DNA of 64,000 nucleotides from Hydractinia symbiolongicarpus (taxonomy: Eukaryota > Cnidaria > Hydrozoa > Anthoathecata > Hydractiniidae). The position numbers and the translations under genes were made by a program. This document shows positions 49,101 through 62,237 of the stretch, piece after piece. Under the pieces are notes generated by a model. The model ran no database searches. It had not been told where the DNA came from and saw nothing but the letters and a program-made list of their open reading frames with translations. Numbering within the stretch: position 1 is the stretch's first letter; the number at the start of each line of letters is the position of its first letter. The stretch lies in the NCBI RefSeq assembly GCF_029227915.1, contig NC_079887.1:18847650-18911649 (forward strand). The letters run 5' to 3'.

Positions 49101-50818
49101 ACGTGAAAGGCCTTTATTAAGCGTCAAAATGCCATATTACGGTCGTTCGAGGCTTGTTAGCGTAGTTGACGGTGTTATTAAGCCATGGCGCAATGGAAGA
49201 CGACTTGGAACGTCTTAGGCCATTGACAACAGAAGGATTAGACCAATGGTAACCTGCGCAGGCACGTGGAACCACTTGATTTACGTGTAAGGCCTTTTTA
49301 GGCATCAAAATGCCATATTACGGCGTTTAGAGGGCCGTGCGCGTATTTAACGGTGTTTGAAATCCGTGACGCAACGGAAAACTACTTGGGACGTCGTAGC
49401 CCATTGAGAGTGGAAGGATTAGACCAATGGTAACCTGCACAAGCACGTGGAGCAACGTGATTTACGTGTAAGGCCTTTGTTAGAAGTCCAAAGGCCATAT
49501 TACGGTCGTTCGAGGCTTGGTAGCGTAGTTGACGGTGTTATTACGTCATGGCGCAATGGAAAACAACTTGGAAGGTCTTAGGCCATTGACAACAGAAGGA
49601 TTAGACCAATGGTAACCTGCGCAGGCACGTGGAACAACGTGATTTACGTGTAAGGCCTTTATTGGGCGTCAAAAGGCCATATTACAGCGTTTGTAGGACT
49701 GTTAGCGTAGTTGACGTTGTTATAAAGCCGTGGCGCAATGGAAAGCGACTTGGGACGTCGTAGTCCAATGTCAGTAGAAGGAGTAGAACAATTGTAACCT
49801 CAGCAGGCGCTTGGAACCACTTGATTTACGTGTAAGGCCTTTATTAGGCGTCAAAAGGCCATATTACGGCGTTTAGAGGCCCGTGCGCGTATTTAACGGT
49901 GTTTGAAATCCGTGACGCAACGGAAAACTACTTGGGACGTCGTAGTCCATTGAGAGTGGAAGGATTAGACCAATGGTAACCTGCGCAGGCACGTGGAGCA
50001 ACGTGGTTTACGTGTAAGGCCTTTATTAGGCGTCAAAATGCCATATTACGGTCGTTCGAGGCTTGTTAGCGTAGTTGACGGTGTTATTAAGCCATGGCGC
50101 AATGGAAGACGACTTGGAACGTCTTAGGCCATTGACAACAGAAGGATTAGACCAATGGTAACCTGCGCAGGCACGTGGAATCACTTGATTTACGTGTAAG
50201 GCCTTTTTTAGGCATCAAAATGCCATATTAAGGCGTTTAGAGGCCCGTGCGCGTAGTTAACGGTGTTTTAAAGCCGTGACGCAACGGAAAACTACTTGGG
50301 ACGTCGTAGCCCATTAAAAGTGGAAGGATTAGACCAATGGTAATCCGCGCATGCACGTGGAACAACATGATTTACGTGTAAGGCCTTTATTGGGCGTCAA
50401 AAGGCCATATTACAGCGTTTGTAGGACGGTTAGCGTAGTTGACGTTGTTATAAAGCCGTGGCGCAATGGAAAGCGACTTGGGACGTCGTAGTCCAATGAC
50501 AGTAGAAGGAGTAGAACAATTGTAACCTCCGCAGGCGCTTGGAACCACTTGATTTACGTGTAAGGCCTTTATTAGGCGTCAAAAGGCCATATTACGGCGT
50601 TTAGAGGCCCGTGCGCGTAGTTAACGGTGTTTGACATCCGTGACGCAACGGAAAACTACTTGGGACGTCGTAGTCCATTGAGAGTGGAAGGATTAGACCA
50701 ATGGTAACCTGCGCAGGCACGTGGAGCAACGTGGTTTACGTGTAAGGCCTTTATTAGGCGTCAAAATGCCATATTACGGTCGTTCGAGGCTGGTTAGCGT
50801 AGTTGACGGTGTTATTAA

Positions 50819-50966
50819 GCCATGGCGCAATGGAAGACGACTTGGAACGTCTTAGGCCATTGACAACAGAAGGATTAGACCAATGGTAACCAGCCATGGC
50901 GCAATGGAAGACGACTTGGAACGTCTTAGGCCATTGACAACAGAAGGATTAGACCAATGGTAACCT
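50819..50966 (+). repeat. 74-bp sub-monomer tandem duplication
   Basis: GCCATGGCGCAATGG starts at 50819 and again at 50893. The 74-bp stretch through GACAACAGAAGGATTAG and GGTAACC is duplicated head to tail, with the joint GGTAACCAGCC. Corresponding positions in the first 5,458-bp copy (about 40909) have it once. Confidence 0.92.
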
Positions 50967-53900
50967 GCGCAGGCACGTGGAATCACATGATTTACGTGTA
51001 AGGCCTTTTTTAGGCATCAAAATGCCATATTACGGCGTTTAGAGGCCCGTGCGCGTAGTTAACGGTGTTTTAAAGCCGTGACGCAACGGAAAACTACTTG
51101 GGACGTCGTAGCCCATTAAAAGTGGAAGGATTAGACCAATGGTAATCCGCGCATGCACGTGGAACAACGTGATTTACGTGTAAGGCCTTTATTGGGCGTC
51201 AAAAGGCCATATTACAGCGTTTGTAGGAATGTTAGCGTAGTTGACGTTGTTATAAAACCGTGGCACAATGGAAAGCGACTTGGGACGTCGTAGTCCAATG
51301 TCAGTAGAAGAAGTAGAACAATTGTAACCTCCGCAGGCGCTTGGAACCACTTGATTTACGTGTAAGGCCTATATTAGGCGTCAAAAGGCCATATTACGGC
51401 GTTTAGAGGCCCGTGCGCGTAGTTAACGGTGCTTGAAATCCGTAACGCAACGGAAAACTACTTGGGACGTCGTAGCCCATTAAAAGTGGAAGGATTAGAC
51501 CAATGGTAATCCGCGCATGCACGTGGAACAACGTGATTTACGTGTAAGGCCTTTATTGGGCGTCAAGTTGACGGTGTTATTACGTCATGGCGCAATGGAA
51601 AACAACTTGGAAGGTCTTAGGCCATTGACAACAGAAGGATTAGACCAATGGTAACCTGCGCAGGCACGTGGAACCACTTGATTTACGTGAAAGGCCTTTA
51701 TTAGGCGTCAAAATGCCATATTACGGTCGTTCGAGGCTTGTTAGCGTAGTTGACGGTGTTATTAAGCCATGGCGCAATGGAAGACGACTTGGAACGTCTT
51801 AGGCCATTGACAACAGAAGGATTAGAACAATGGTAACCTGCGCAGGCACGTGGAACCACTTGATGTACGTGAAAGGCCTTTATTAGGCGTCAAAAGGTCA
51901 TATTACGGCCTTTAGAGGCCTGTGCGCGTAGCCGACGGTGTTTTAAAGCCATGGCGCAACAGAAAATCACTTGGGACGTCGAAGTCCATTGAGAGCGGAA
52001 AGATAAAACCAATATTAACCTGCGCATGCTCGTGGAACTACGTGATTTACGTGTAAGGCTTTTATTACGCATCAGAAGGCCATATTACAGCGTTTGTAGG
52101 ACTGTTAGCGTAGTTGACGTTGTTATAAAGCCGTGGCGCAATGGAAAGCGACTTGGGACGTCGTAGTCTAATGACAGTAGAAGGATTAGACCAATGGTAA
52201 CCTGCGCAGGCACGTGGAGCAACATGATTTACGTGTAAGGCCTTAATTAGGCGTCAAACTGCCACATTACTGTCTTTAGAGGCCCGTGCGCGTAGCTGAC
52301 GGTGTTTTAAAGCCATGGTGCAACAGAAAATCACTTGGGACGTCGAAGTCCATTAAGAGTGGAAAGATTAGACCAATAATAACCTGCGCAGGCACGTGGA
52401 ACCACTTGATTTACCGTTAAGGCCTTTATTAGGCATCAAAATGCCATATTACAGCGTTTGGAGTCCCGTGCGCGTATTTGACGGTGTCTTAAAGCTGTGA
52501 CGCAACGGAACACCACTTGGGACGTCGTAATCCATTGAGAGTGGAAAGATTAAACCAATGGTAACCTACGCAGTCACGTGGAACCACTTGATTTACGTGT
52601 AAGGCCTTTATTAGACGTCAAAAAGCCGTATTACGGTCGTTCGAGGCTTGTTAGCGTAGTTGACGGTGTTATTACGTCATGGCGCAATGGAAAACAACTT
52701 GGAACGTCTTAGGCCATTGACAACAAAAGGATTAGACCAATGGTAACCTGCGCAGGCACGTGGAACCACTTGATTTACGTGTAAGGCCTTTATTAGGCAT
52801 CGAAATGCCATATTACAGCATTTAGAGGACCGTGCGCGTAGTTAACGGTGTTTTAAAGCCGTGACGCAACGGAAAACCACTTGGGACGTCGTAGTCCATT
52901 GAGAATGGAAGGATTAGACCAATGGTAACCTGCGCAGACACGTGGAACCACTTGATTTACGTGTAAGGCCTTTATTAGACGTCAAAAGGCCGTATCACGG
53001 CCTTTAGAGGGTTCTTAGCGTAGTTGACGGTGTTATAAAGCCATGGCGCAATGGAAAACGGCTTCGGACGTCGAGTCCATTGAGAGTGGAAAGATTAGAC
53101 CAATGGTAACCTGCGCAGGCACGTGGAACCACTTGATTTACGTGAAAGGCCTTTATTAGGCGTCAAAAGGTCATATTACGGCCTTTAGAGACCTGTGCGC
53201 GTAGCCGACGGTGTTTTAAAGCCATGGCGCAACAGAAAATCACTTGGGACGTCGAAGTCCATTGAGAGCGGAAAGATAAAACCAATATTAACCTGCGCAA
53301 GCTCGTGGAACTACGTGATTTACGTGTAAGGCTTTTATTAGGCATCAGAAGGCCATATTACAGCGTTTGTAGGACTGTTAGCGTAGTTGACGTTGTTATA
53401 AAGCCGTGGCGCAATGGAAAGCGACTTGGGACGTCGTAGTCCAATGAAAGTAGAAGGATTAGACCAATGGTAACATGCGCAGGCACGTGGAACCTCTTGA
53501 TTTACGTGTAAGGCTTTTATTGGGCGTCAAAAGGCCATATTACAGCGTTTATAGGACTGTTAGCGTAGTTGACGTTGTTATAAAGCCGTGGCGCAATGGA
53601 AAGCGACTTGGGACGTCGTAGTCCATTGACAGTAGAAGGAGTAAAACAATTGTAACCTCCGCAGGCGCGTGGAACCACTTGATTTACGTGTAAGGCCTTT
53701 ATTAGGCGTCAAAAATCCATATTACAGCGTTTAGAGGCCCGTGCGCGTAGTTGACAGTGTTTTAAAGCCGTGACGCAACGGAAAACCACTTGGGACGTCG
53801 TAGTCCATTGAGAGTGGAAGTATTAGACCAATGGTAACTTGCGCAGGCACGTGGAACCACTTGATTTACGTGAAAGGCCTTTATTAGGCGTCAAAAGGTC

Positions 53901-56900
53901 ATATTACGGCGTTTAGAGGCCCGTGCGCGTAGTTGACAGTGTTTTAAAGCCGTGACGCAACGGAAAACCACTTGGGACGTCGTAGTCTATTGAGAGTGGA
54001 AGGATTAGACCAATGGTAACCTGCGCAGGCACGTGGAGCAACGTGATTTACGTGTAAGGCCTTTGTTAGAAGTCAAAAGGCCATATTACAGTGTTTGGAG
54101 TCCCGTGCGCGTATTTGACGGTGTCTTAAAGCTGTGACGCAACGGAAAACCACTTGGGACGTCGTAGTCCATTGAGAGTGGAAAGATTAGACCAATGGTA
54201 ACCTGCGCAGGCACGTGGAACCACTTGATTTACGTAAAAGGCCTTTATTAGGCGTCAAAAGGTCATATTACGGCCTTTAGAGGCCCGTGCGCGTATTTGA
54301 CGGTGTCCTAAAGCTGTGACGCAACGGAAAACCACTTGGGTCGTCGTAGTCCATTGAGAGTGGAAAGATTAGACCAATGGTAACCTGCGCAGGCACGTGG
54401 AACCACTTGATTTACGTGAAAGGCCTTTATTAGGCGTCAAAATGCCACACTACCGTCTTTAGAGGCCCGTGCGCGTAGCTGACGGTGTTTTAAAGCCATG
54501 GCGCAACAGAAAATCACTTGGGACGTCAATGTCCATTGAGAGCAGAAAGATTAAACCAATATTAACCTGCGCAAGCTCGTGGAAATACGTGATTTACGTG
54601 TAAAGCTTTTATTAGGCATCAGAAGGCCATAATACGGCGTTTAGAGGCCCGTGCGCGTAGTTGACAGTGTTTTAAAGCCGTGACGCAACGGAAAACCACT
54701 TGGGACGTCGTAGTCTTTTGACAACAGAAGGATTAGACCAATGGTAACATGCGCAGGCACGTGGAACCACTTGAGTTACGTGTAAGGCCTTTATTGGGCG
54801 TCAAAAGGCCATATTACAGCGTTTGTAGGACTGTTAGCGTAGTTGACGTTGTTATAAAGCCGTGGCGCAATGGAAAGCGACTTGGGACGTCGTAGTCCAT
54901 TGGCAGTAGAAGGAGTAGAACAATTGTAACCTCCGCAGGCGCGTGGAACCACCTGATTTGCGTGTAAGGCCTTTATTAGGCGTCAAAAATCCATATTACG
55001 GCGTTTAGAGGCCCGTGCGCGTAGTTAACGGTGTTATAAAGCCGTGGCGCAACGGAAAACTACTTGGGACGTCGTAGTCCATTGAGAGTGGAAAGATTAG
55101 ACCAATGGTAACCTGCGCAGGCACGTGGAACCACTTGATTTACGTGAAAGGCCTTTATTAGGCGTCAAAAGGTCATATTACGGCCTTTAGAGGCCCGTGC
55201 GCGTAGCCGACGGTGTTTTAAAGCCATGGCGCAACAGAAAATCACTTGGGACGTCGAAGTCCATTGAGAGCGGAAAGATTAAACCAATATTACCCTGCGC
55301 AAGCTCGTGGAACTACGTGATTTACGTGTAAGGCTTTTATTAGGCATCAGAAGGCCATATTACAGCGTTTAGAGGCCCGTGCGCGTAGTTGACAGTGTTT
55401 TAAAGTTGTGACGCAACGGAAAACTTTTTAGGACGTCGTAGTCCATTGAGAGTGGAAGGATTAGACCAATGGTAACCTGTGCAGGCACGTGGAGCAACGT
55501 GATTTACGTGTAAGGCCTTTATTAGAAGTCAAAAGGCCATATTACGGTCGTTCGAGGCTTGTTAGCGTAGTTGACGGTGTTATTAAGCCATGGCGCAACG
55601 GAAGACGACTTGGAACGTCTTAGGCCATTGACAACAGAAGGATTAGACCAATGGTAACCTGCGCAGGCACGTGGAACCACTCGATTTACGTGTAAGGCCT
55701 TTATTAGGCATCAAAACGCCATATTACAGCGTTTGGAGTCCGGTGCGCGTATTTGACGGTGTCTTAAAGCTGTGACGCAACGGAAAACCACTTGGGACGT
55801 CGTAGTCCATTGGGAGTGGAAAGATTAGACCAATGGTAACCTTTGCAGGCACGTGGAACCACTTGATTTTCGTTAAAGGCCTTTATTAGGCGTCAAAAGG
55901 CCATATTACGGCGTTTAGAGGCCCGTGCGCGTAGTTAATGGTGTTTTAAAGCCGTGACGCAACGGAAAACTACTTGGGACGTCGTAGTCCAATGACAGTA
56001 GAAGGAGTAGAACAATTGTAACCTCCGCAGGCGCGTGGAACTACTTGATTCACGTGTAGGGCCTTTATTAGGCGTCAAAAGTCCATATTACGGCGTTTAG
56101 AGCCCCGTGCGCGTAGTTAACGGTGTTTTAAATCCGTGAAGCAACGGAAAACTACTTGGGACGTCGTAGTCCATTGAGAGTGGAAGGATTAGACCAATGG
56201 TAATCTGCGCATGCACGTGGAACAACGTGAATTACGTGTAAGGCCTTAATTAGGCGTCAAACTGCCACATTACTGTCTTTAGAGGCCCGTGCGCGTAGCT
56301 GACGGGGTTTTAAAACCAGGTGCAACAGAAAATCACTTGGGACGTCGAAATCCATTAAGAGTGGAAAGATTAGACCAATAATAACCTGCGCAGGCACGTG
56401 GAACCACTTGATTTACGTGTAAGGCCTTTATTAGGCATCAAAATGCCATATTACAGCGTTTGGAGTCCCGTGCGCGTATTTGACGGTGTCTTAAAGCTGT
56501 GACGCAACGGAACACCACTTGGGACGTCGTAATCCATTGAGAGTGGAAGGATTAGACCAATGGTAACCTGCGCAGACACGTGGAACCACTTGATTTACGC
56601 GTAAGGCCTTTATTAGGCATCGAAATGCCATATTACAGCATTTAGAGGACCGTGCGCGTAGTTAACGGTGTTTTAAAGCCGTGACGCAACGGAAAACCAC
56701 TTGGGACGTCGTAGTCCATTGAGAGTGGAAGGATTAGACCAATGGTAACCTGCGCAGACACGTGGAACCACTTGATTTACGTGTAAGGCCTTTATTAGAC
56801 GTCAAAAGGCCGTATTACGGTCGTTCGAGGCTTGTTTGCGTATTTGACGGTGTTATTACGTCATGGCGCAATGGAAAACAACTTGGAACGTCTTAGGCCA

Positions 56901-57329
56901 TTGACAACAAAAGGATTAGACCAATGGTAACCTGCGCAGGCACGTTGAACCACGTGATTTACGTGTAAGGCCTTAAATAGGCGTCAAAATGTCACATTAC
57001 CGTCTTTAGAGGCCCGTGCCCGTAGCTGAGGCTGTTTTAAAGCCATGGCGCAACAGAAAATCACTTTGGACGTCGCAGTCCATTGAGAGTGGAAGGACTA
57101 GACCAATGGTAACCTGCGCAGGCACGTGGAACCACTTGAGTAACGTGTAAGGCCTTTATTAGACGTCAAAAGGCCGTATCACGGCCTTTAGAGGGTTCTT
57201 AGCGTAGTTGACGGTGTTATAAAGCCATGGCGCAATGGAAAACGGCTTCGGACGTCGAGTCCATTGAGAGTGGAAAGATTAGACCAATGGTAACCTGCGC
57301 AGGCACGTGGAACCTCTTGATTTACGTGT

Positions 57330-58421
57330 AAGGCTTTTATTGGGCGTCAAAAGGCCATATTACAGCGTTTATAGGACTGTTAGCGTAGTTGACGTTGTTA
57401 TAAAGCCGTGGCGCAATGGAAAGCGACTTGGGACGTCGTAGTCCATTGACAGTAGAAGGAGTAGAACAATTGTAACCTCCGCAGGCGCGTGGAACCACTT
57501 GATTTACGTGTAAGGCCTTTATTAGGCGTCAAAAATCCATATTACAGCGTTTAGAGGCCCGTGCGAGTAGTTGACAGTGTTTTAAAGCCGTGACGCAACG
57601 GAAAACCACTTGGGACGTCGTAGTCCATTGAGAGTGGAAGTATTAGACCAATGGTAACTTGCGCAGGCACGTGGAACCACTTGATTTACGTGTAAGGCCT
57701 TTATTAGGCATCAAAATGCCATATTACAGCGTTTGTAGGACTGTTAGCGTAGTTGACGTTGTTATAAAGCCGTGACGCAACGGAAAACAACTTAGGACGT
57801 CGTGGCCCATTAAAAGTTGAAGGATTAGATCAATGGTAATCTTAGCATGCACGTGGAACAACGTGATTTACGTGTAAGGCCTTTATTGGGCGTCAAAAGG
57901 CCATATTACAGCGTTTGTAGGACTGTTAGCGTAGTTGACGTTGTTATAAAGCCGTGGCGCAATGGAAAGCGACTTGGGACGTCGTAGTCCATTGACAGTA
58001 GAAGGAGTAGAACAATTGTAACCTCTGCAGGCGCGTGGAACCACTTGATTTACGTGTAAGGCCTTTATTAGGCGTCAAAAATCCATATTACAGCGTTTAG
58101 AGGCCCGTGCGCGTAGTTGACAGTGTTTTAAAGCCGTGACGCAACGGAAAACCACTTAGGACGTCGTAGTCCATTGAGAGTAGAAGTATTAGACCAATGG
58201 TAACTTGCGCAGGCACGTGGAACCACTTGATTTACGTGTAAGGCCTTTATTAGGCATCAAAATGCCATATTACAGCGTTTGTAGGACTGTTAGCGTAGTT
58301 GACGTTGTTATAAAGCCGTGACGCAACGGAAAACAACTTAGGACGTCGTAGCCCATTAAAAGTTGAAGGATTAGATCAATGGTAATCTTAGCATGCACGT
58401 GGAACAACGTGATTTACGTGT
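57330..58421 (+). repeat. 546-bp (3-monomer) tandem pair
   Basis: The rare block CTTAGCATGC occurs at 57841 and 58387, exactly 546 bp (3 x 182) apart, with matching flanks (AACAACTTAGGACGTCG, AGTTGAAGG). Copy 1 is about 57330-57875 and copy 2 about 57876-58421. A further single occurrence of the block is at about 62729. Confidence 0.85.
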
Positions 58422-61400
58422 AAGGCCTTTATTAGACGTCAAAAGGCCGTATCACGGCCTTTAGAGGGTTCTTAGCGTAGTTGACGGTGTTATAAAGCCA
58501 TGGCGCAATGGAAAACGGCTTCGGACGTCGAGTCCATTGACAGTGGAAGGATTAGACCAATGGTAACCTACGCAGGCACGTGGAACCACTTGATTTACGT
58601 GTAAGGCCTTTATTAGGCATCAAAATGCCATATTACAGCGTTTGGAGTCCTGTGCGCGTATTTGACGGTGTCTTAAAGCTGTGACGCAACGGAACACCAC
58701 TTGGGACGTCGTAATCCATTGAAAGTGGAAAGATTAAACCAATGGTAACCTACGCAGGCACGTGGAACCACTTGGTGCAACAGAAAATCACTTGGGACGT
58801 CGAAGTCCATTAAGAGTGGAAAGATTAGACCAAGAATAACCTGCGCATGCACGTGGAACCACTTGATTTACGTGTAAGGCCTTTATTAGGCATCAAAATG
58901 CCATATTACAGCGTTTGGAGTCCCGTGCGCGTATTTGACGGTGTCTTAAAGCTGTGACGCAACGGAACACCACTTGGGACGTCGTAATCCATTGAGAGTG
59001 GAAAGATTAAACCAATGGTAACCTACGCAGGCACGTGGAACCACTTGATTTACGTGTAAGGCCTTTATTAGGCATCGAAATGCCATATTACAGCATTTAG
59101 AGGACCGTGCGCGTAGTTAACGGTGTTTTAAAGCCGTGACGCAACGGAAAACCACTTGGGACTTCGTAGTCCATTGAGAGTGGAAGGATTAGACCAATGG
59201 TAACCTGCGCAGGCACGTGGAACCACTTGATTTACGTATAAGGCCTTTATTAGACGTCAAAAGGCCGTATTACGGCGCAGGCACGTGGAACCACTTGATT
59301 TACGTGAAAGGCGTTTATTAGGTGTCAAAATGCCATATTACTGTCTATAGAGGCCCGTGCGCGTAGCTGACGGTGTTTTAAAGCCATGGTGCCACAGAAA
59401 ATCACTTGGGACGTCGAAGTCCATTAAGAGTGGAAAGATTAGACCAATAATAACCTGCGCAGGCACGTGGAACCACTTGATTTACGTGTAAGGATTTTAT
59501 TAGGCATCAAAATGCCATATTACAGCGTTTGGAGTCCCGTGCGCGTATTTGACGGTGTCTTAAAGCTGTGACGCAACGGAAATCTACTTGGGACGTCGTA
59601 GCCCATTAAAAGTGGAAGGATTAGACCAATGGTAATCTGCGCATGGACGTGGAACAACGTGATTTACGTGTAAGGCCTTTATTGGGCGTTAAAAGGCCAT
59701 ATTACAGCGTTTGTAGGACTGTTAGCGTAGTTGACGTTGTTATAAAGCCGTGGCGCAATGGAAAGCGACTTGGGACGTCGTAGTCCATTGACAGTAGAAG
59801 GAGTGGAACAATTGTAACCTCCGCAGGCGCGTGGAACCACTTGATTTACGTGTAAGGCCTTTATTAGGCGTCAAATATCCATATTACGGCGTTTAGAGAA
59901 TCGTGCGCGTAGTTAACGGTGTTTTAAAGCCGTGACGCAACGGAAAACTACTTGGGACGTCGTAGTCCATTGAGAGTGGAAAGATTAGACCAATGGTAAC
60001 CTGCGCAGGCACGTGGAACCACTTGATTTACGTGAAAGGCCTTTATTAGGCGTCAAAAGGTCATATTACGGCATTTAGAGGCCCGTGCGCGTAGCCGACG
60101 GTGTTTTAAAGCCATGGCGCAACAGAAAATCACTTGGGACGTCGAAGTCCATTGAGAGCAGAAAGATTAAACCAATATTAACCTGCGCAAGCTCGTGGAA
60201 ATACGTGATTTACGTGTAAGGCTTTTATTAGGCATCAGAAGGCCATATTACGGCGTTTAGAGGCTCGTGCGCGTAGTTGACAGTGTTTTAAAGCCGTGAC
60301 GCAACGGAAAACCACTTGGGACGTCGCAGTCTATTGACAACAGAAGGATTAGACCAATGGTAACATGCGCAGGCACGTGGAACCACTTGAGTTACGTGTA
60401 AGGCCTTTATTGGTCGTCAAAAGGCCATATTACAGCGTTTGTAGGACTGTTAGCGTAGTTGACGTTGTTATAAAGCCGTGGCGCAATGGAAAGCGACTTG
60501 GGACGTCGTAGTCCATTGACAGTAGAAGGAATAGAACATTTGTAACCTCCGCAGGCGCGTGGAACCACTTGATTTACGTGTAAGGCCTTTATTAGGCGTC
60601 AAATATCCATATTACGGCGTTTAGAGGCCCGTGCGCGTAGCTAACGGTGTTATAAAGCCGTGGCGCAACGGAAAACTACTTGGGACGTCGTAGTCCATTG
60701 AGAGTGGAAAGATTAGATCAATGGTAACCTGCGCGGGCACGTGGAACCACTTGATTTACGTGAAAGGCCTTTATTAGGCGTCAAAAGGTCATATTACGGC
60801 CTTTAGAGGCCCGTGCGCGTAGCTGACGGTGTTTTAAAGCCATGGTGCAACAGAAAATCACTTGGGACGTCGAAGTCCATCAAGAGTGGAAAGATTAGAC
60901 CAATAATAACCTGCGCAGGCACGTGGAACCACTTGATTTACGTGTAAGGCCTTTATTAGGCATCAAAATGCCATATTACAGCGTTTGGAGTCCCGTGCGC
61001 GTATTTGACGGTGTCTTAAAGCTGTGACGCAACGGAACACCACTTGGGACGTCGTAATCCATTGAGAGTGGAAAGATTAAACCAATGGTAACCTACGCAG
61101 ACACGTGGAACCGCTTGATTTACGTGTAAGGCCTTTATTAGACGTCAAAAGGCCGTATTACGGTCGTTCGAGGCTTGTTAGCGTAGTTGACGGTGTTATT
61201 ACGTCATGGCGCAATGGAAAACAACTTGGAACGTCTTAGGCCATTGACAAAAAAAGGATTAGACCAATGGTAACCTGCGCAGGCACGTTGAACCACGTGA
61301 TTTACGTGTAAGGCCTTAAATAGGCGTCAAAATGCCACATTACCGTCTTTAGAGGCCCGTGCCCGTAGCTGACGGTGTTTTAGAGCCATGGCGCAACAGA

Positions 61401-61486
61401 AAATCACTTTGGACGTCGCAGTCCATTGAGAGTGGAAGGATTAGACCAATGGTAACCTGCGCAGGCACGTGGAACCACTTGAGTAA

Positions 61487-62237
61487 CGTGTAAGGCCTTT
61501 ATTAGACGTCAAAAGGCCGTTTTACGGCCTTTAGAGGGTTCTTAGCGTAGTTGACAGTGTTATAAAGCCATGGCGCAATGGAAAACGGCTTCGGACGTCG
61601 AGTCCATTGAGCGTGGAAAGATTAGACCAATGGTAACCTGCGCAGGCACGTGGAACCACTTGATTTACGTGAAAGGCCTTTATTAGGCGTCAAAAGGTCA
61701 TATTACGGCCTTTAGAGGTCTGTGCGCGTAGCCGACGGTGTTTTAAAGCCATGGCGCAACAGAAAATCACTTGGGACGTCGAACTCCATTGAGAGCGGAA
61801 AGATAAAACCAATATTAACCTGCGCAAGCTCGTGGAACTACGTGATTTACGTGTAAGGCTTTTATTAGGCATCAGAAGGCCATATTACAGCGTTTGTAGG
61901 ACTGTTAGCGTAGTTGACGTTGTTATAAAGCCGTGGCGCAATGGAAAGCGACTTGGGACGTCGTATTCCAATGACAGTAGAAGGATTAGACCAATGGTAA
62001 CATGCGCAGGCACGTGGAACCACTCTATTTACGTGTAAGGCTTTTATTGGGCGTCAAAAGGCCATATTACAGCGTTTATAGGACTGTTAGCGTAGTTGAC
62101 GTTGTTATAAAGCCGTGGCGCAATGGAAAGCGACTTGGGACGTCGTAGTCCATTGACAGTAGAAGGAGTAGAACAATTGTAACCTCCGCAGGCGCGTGGA
62201 ACTACTTGATTTACGTGTAAGGCCTTTATTAGGCGTC
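61487..62237 (+). repeat. Dispersed copy of 52960-53710
   Basis: The two segments are collinear at an offset of 8,527 bp, sharing GGAAAGATAAAACC, AGCTCGTGGAACTACG and the CCGACGGTGTTTTAAAGCC monomer. They are separated by other monomers, so this is not a simple tandem unit. A related part-copy with the same GATAAAACC variant lies near 51850-52190. Confidence 0.8.

Larger units (their letters stand above)
34231..51318 (+). repeat. 728-bp tetrameric higher-order repeat regime
   Basis: The diagnostic block TGTAGGAC recurs at 35052, 35780, 37599, 38327, 39782, 40510, 41238, 41965, 42693 and 43421, mostly 728 bp (4 x 182) apart, with a 364-bp interval at 38327-38691. The four monomer types in order are: GGTCGTTCGAGG with TTAGGCCATTGACAACAG; CTTTTTTAGGCATC with GCCCATTAAAAGTGG; TTGGGCGTC with TGTAGGACTG and CCAATGACAGTAG; and CCGCAGGCGCTTGG with a TTGAAATCC block. 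Other monomer types interrupt it at about 36.1-37.1 and 46.2-47.2 kb. Before about 34.9 kb the order is transitional. No gene is seen. Confidence 0.88.
35874..51318 (+). repeat. Large tandem duplication (original unit about 5,458 bp, 30 monomers)
   Basis: 35874-41332 and 45967-51318 correspond. The offset is 10,092 bp at the left (GTTTGAAATC with the CGGAATAC variant at 35989 and 46081), 9,910 bp from about 47.66 kb (39207 and 49117), and 9,984 bp after 50.89 kb (41161 and 51145). The change of 182 bp is loss of exactly one monomer in copy 2 near 47640-47662, and the 74 bp is a local duplication. Subtracting the later 2,183-bp and 2,451-bp insertions from 10,092 leaves 5,458 bp, or 30 monomers. 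Confidence 0.82.
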
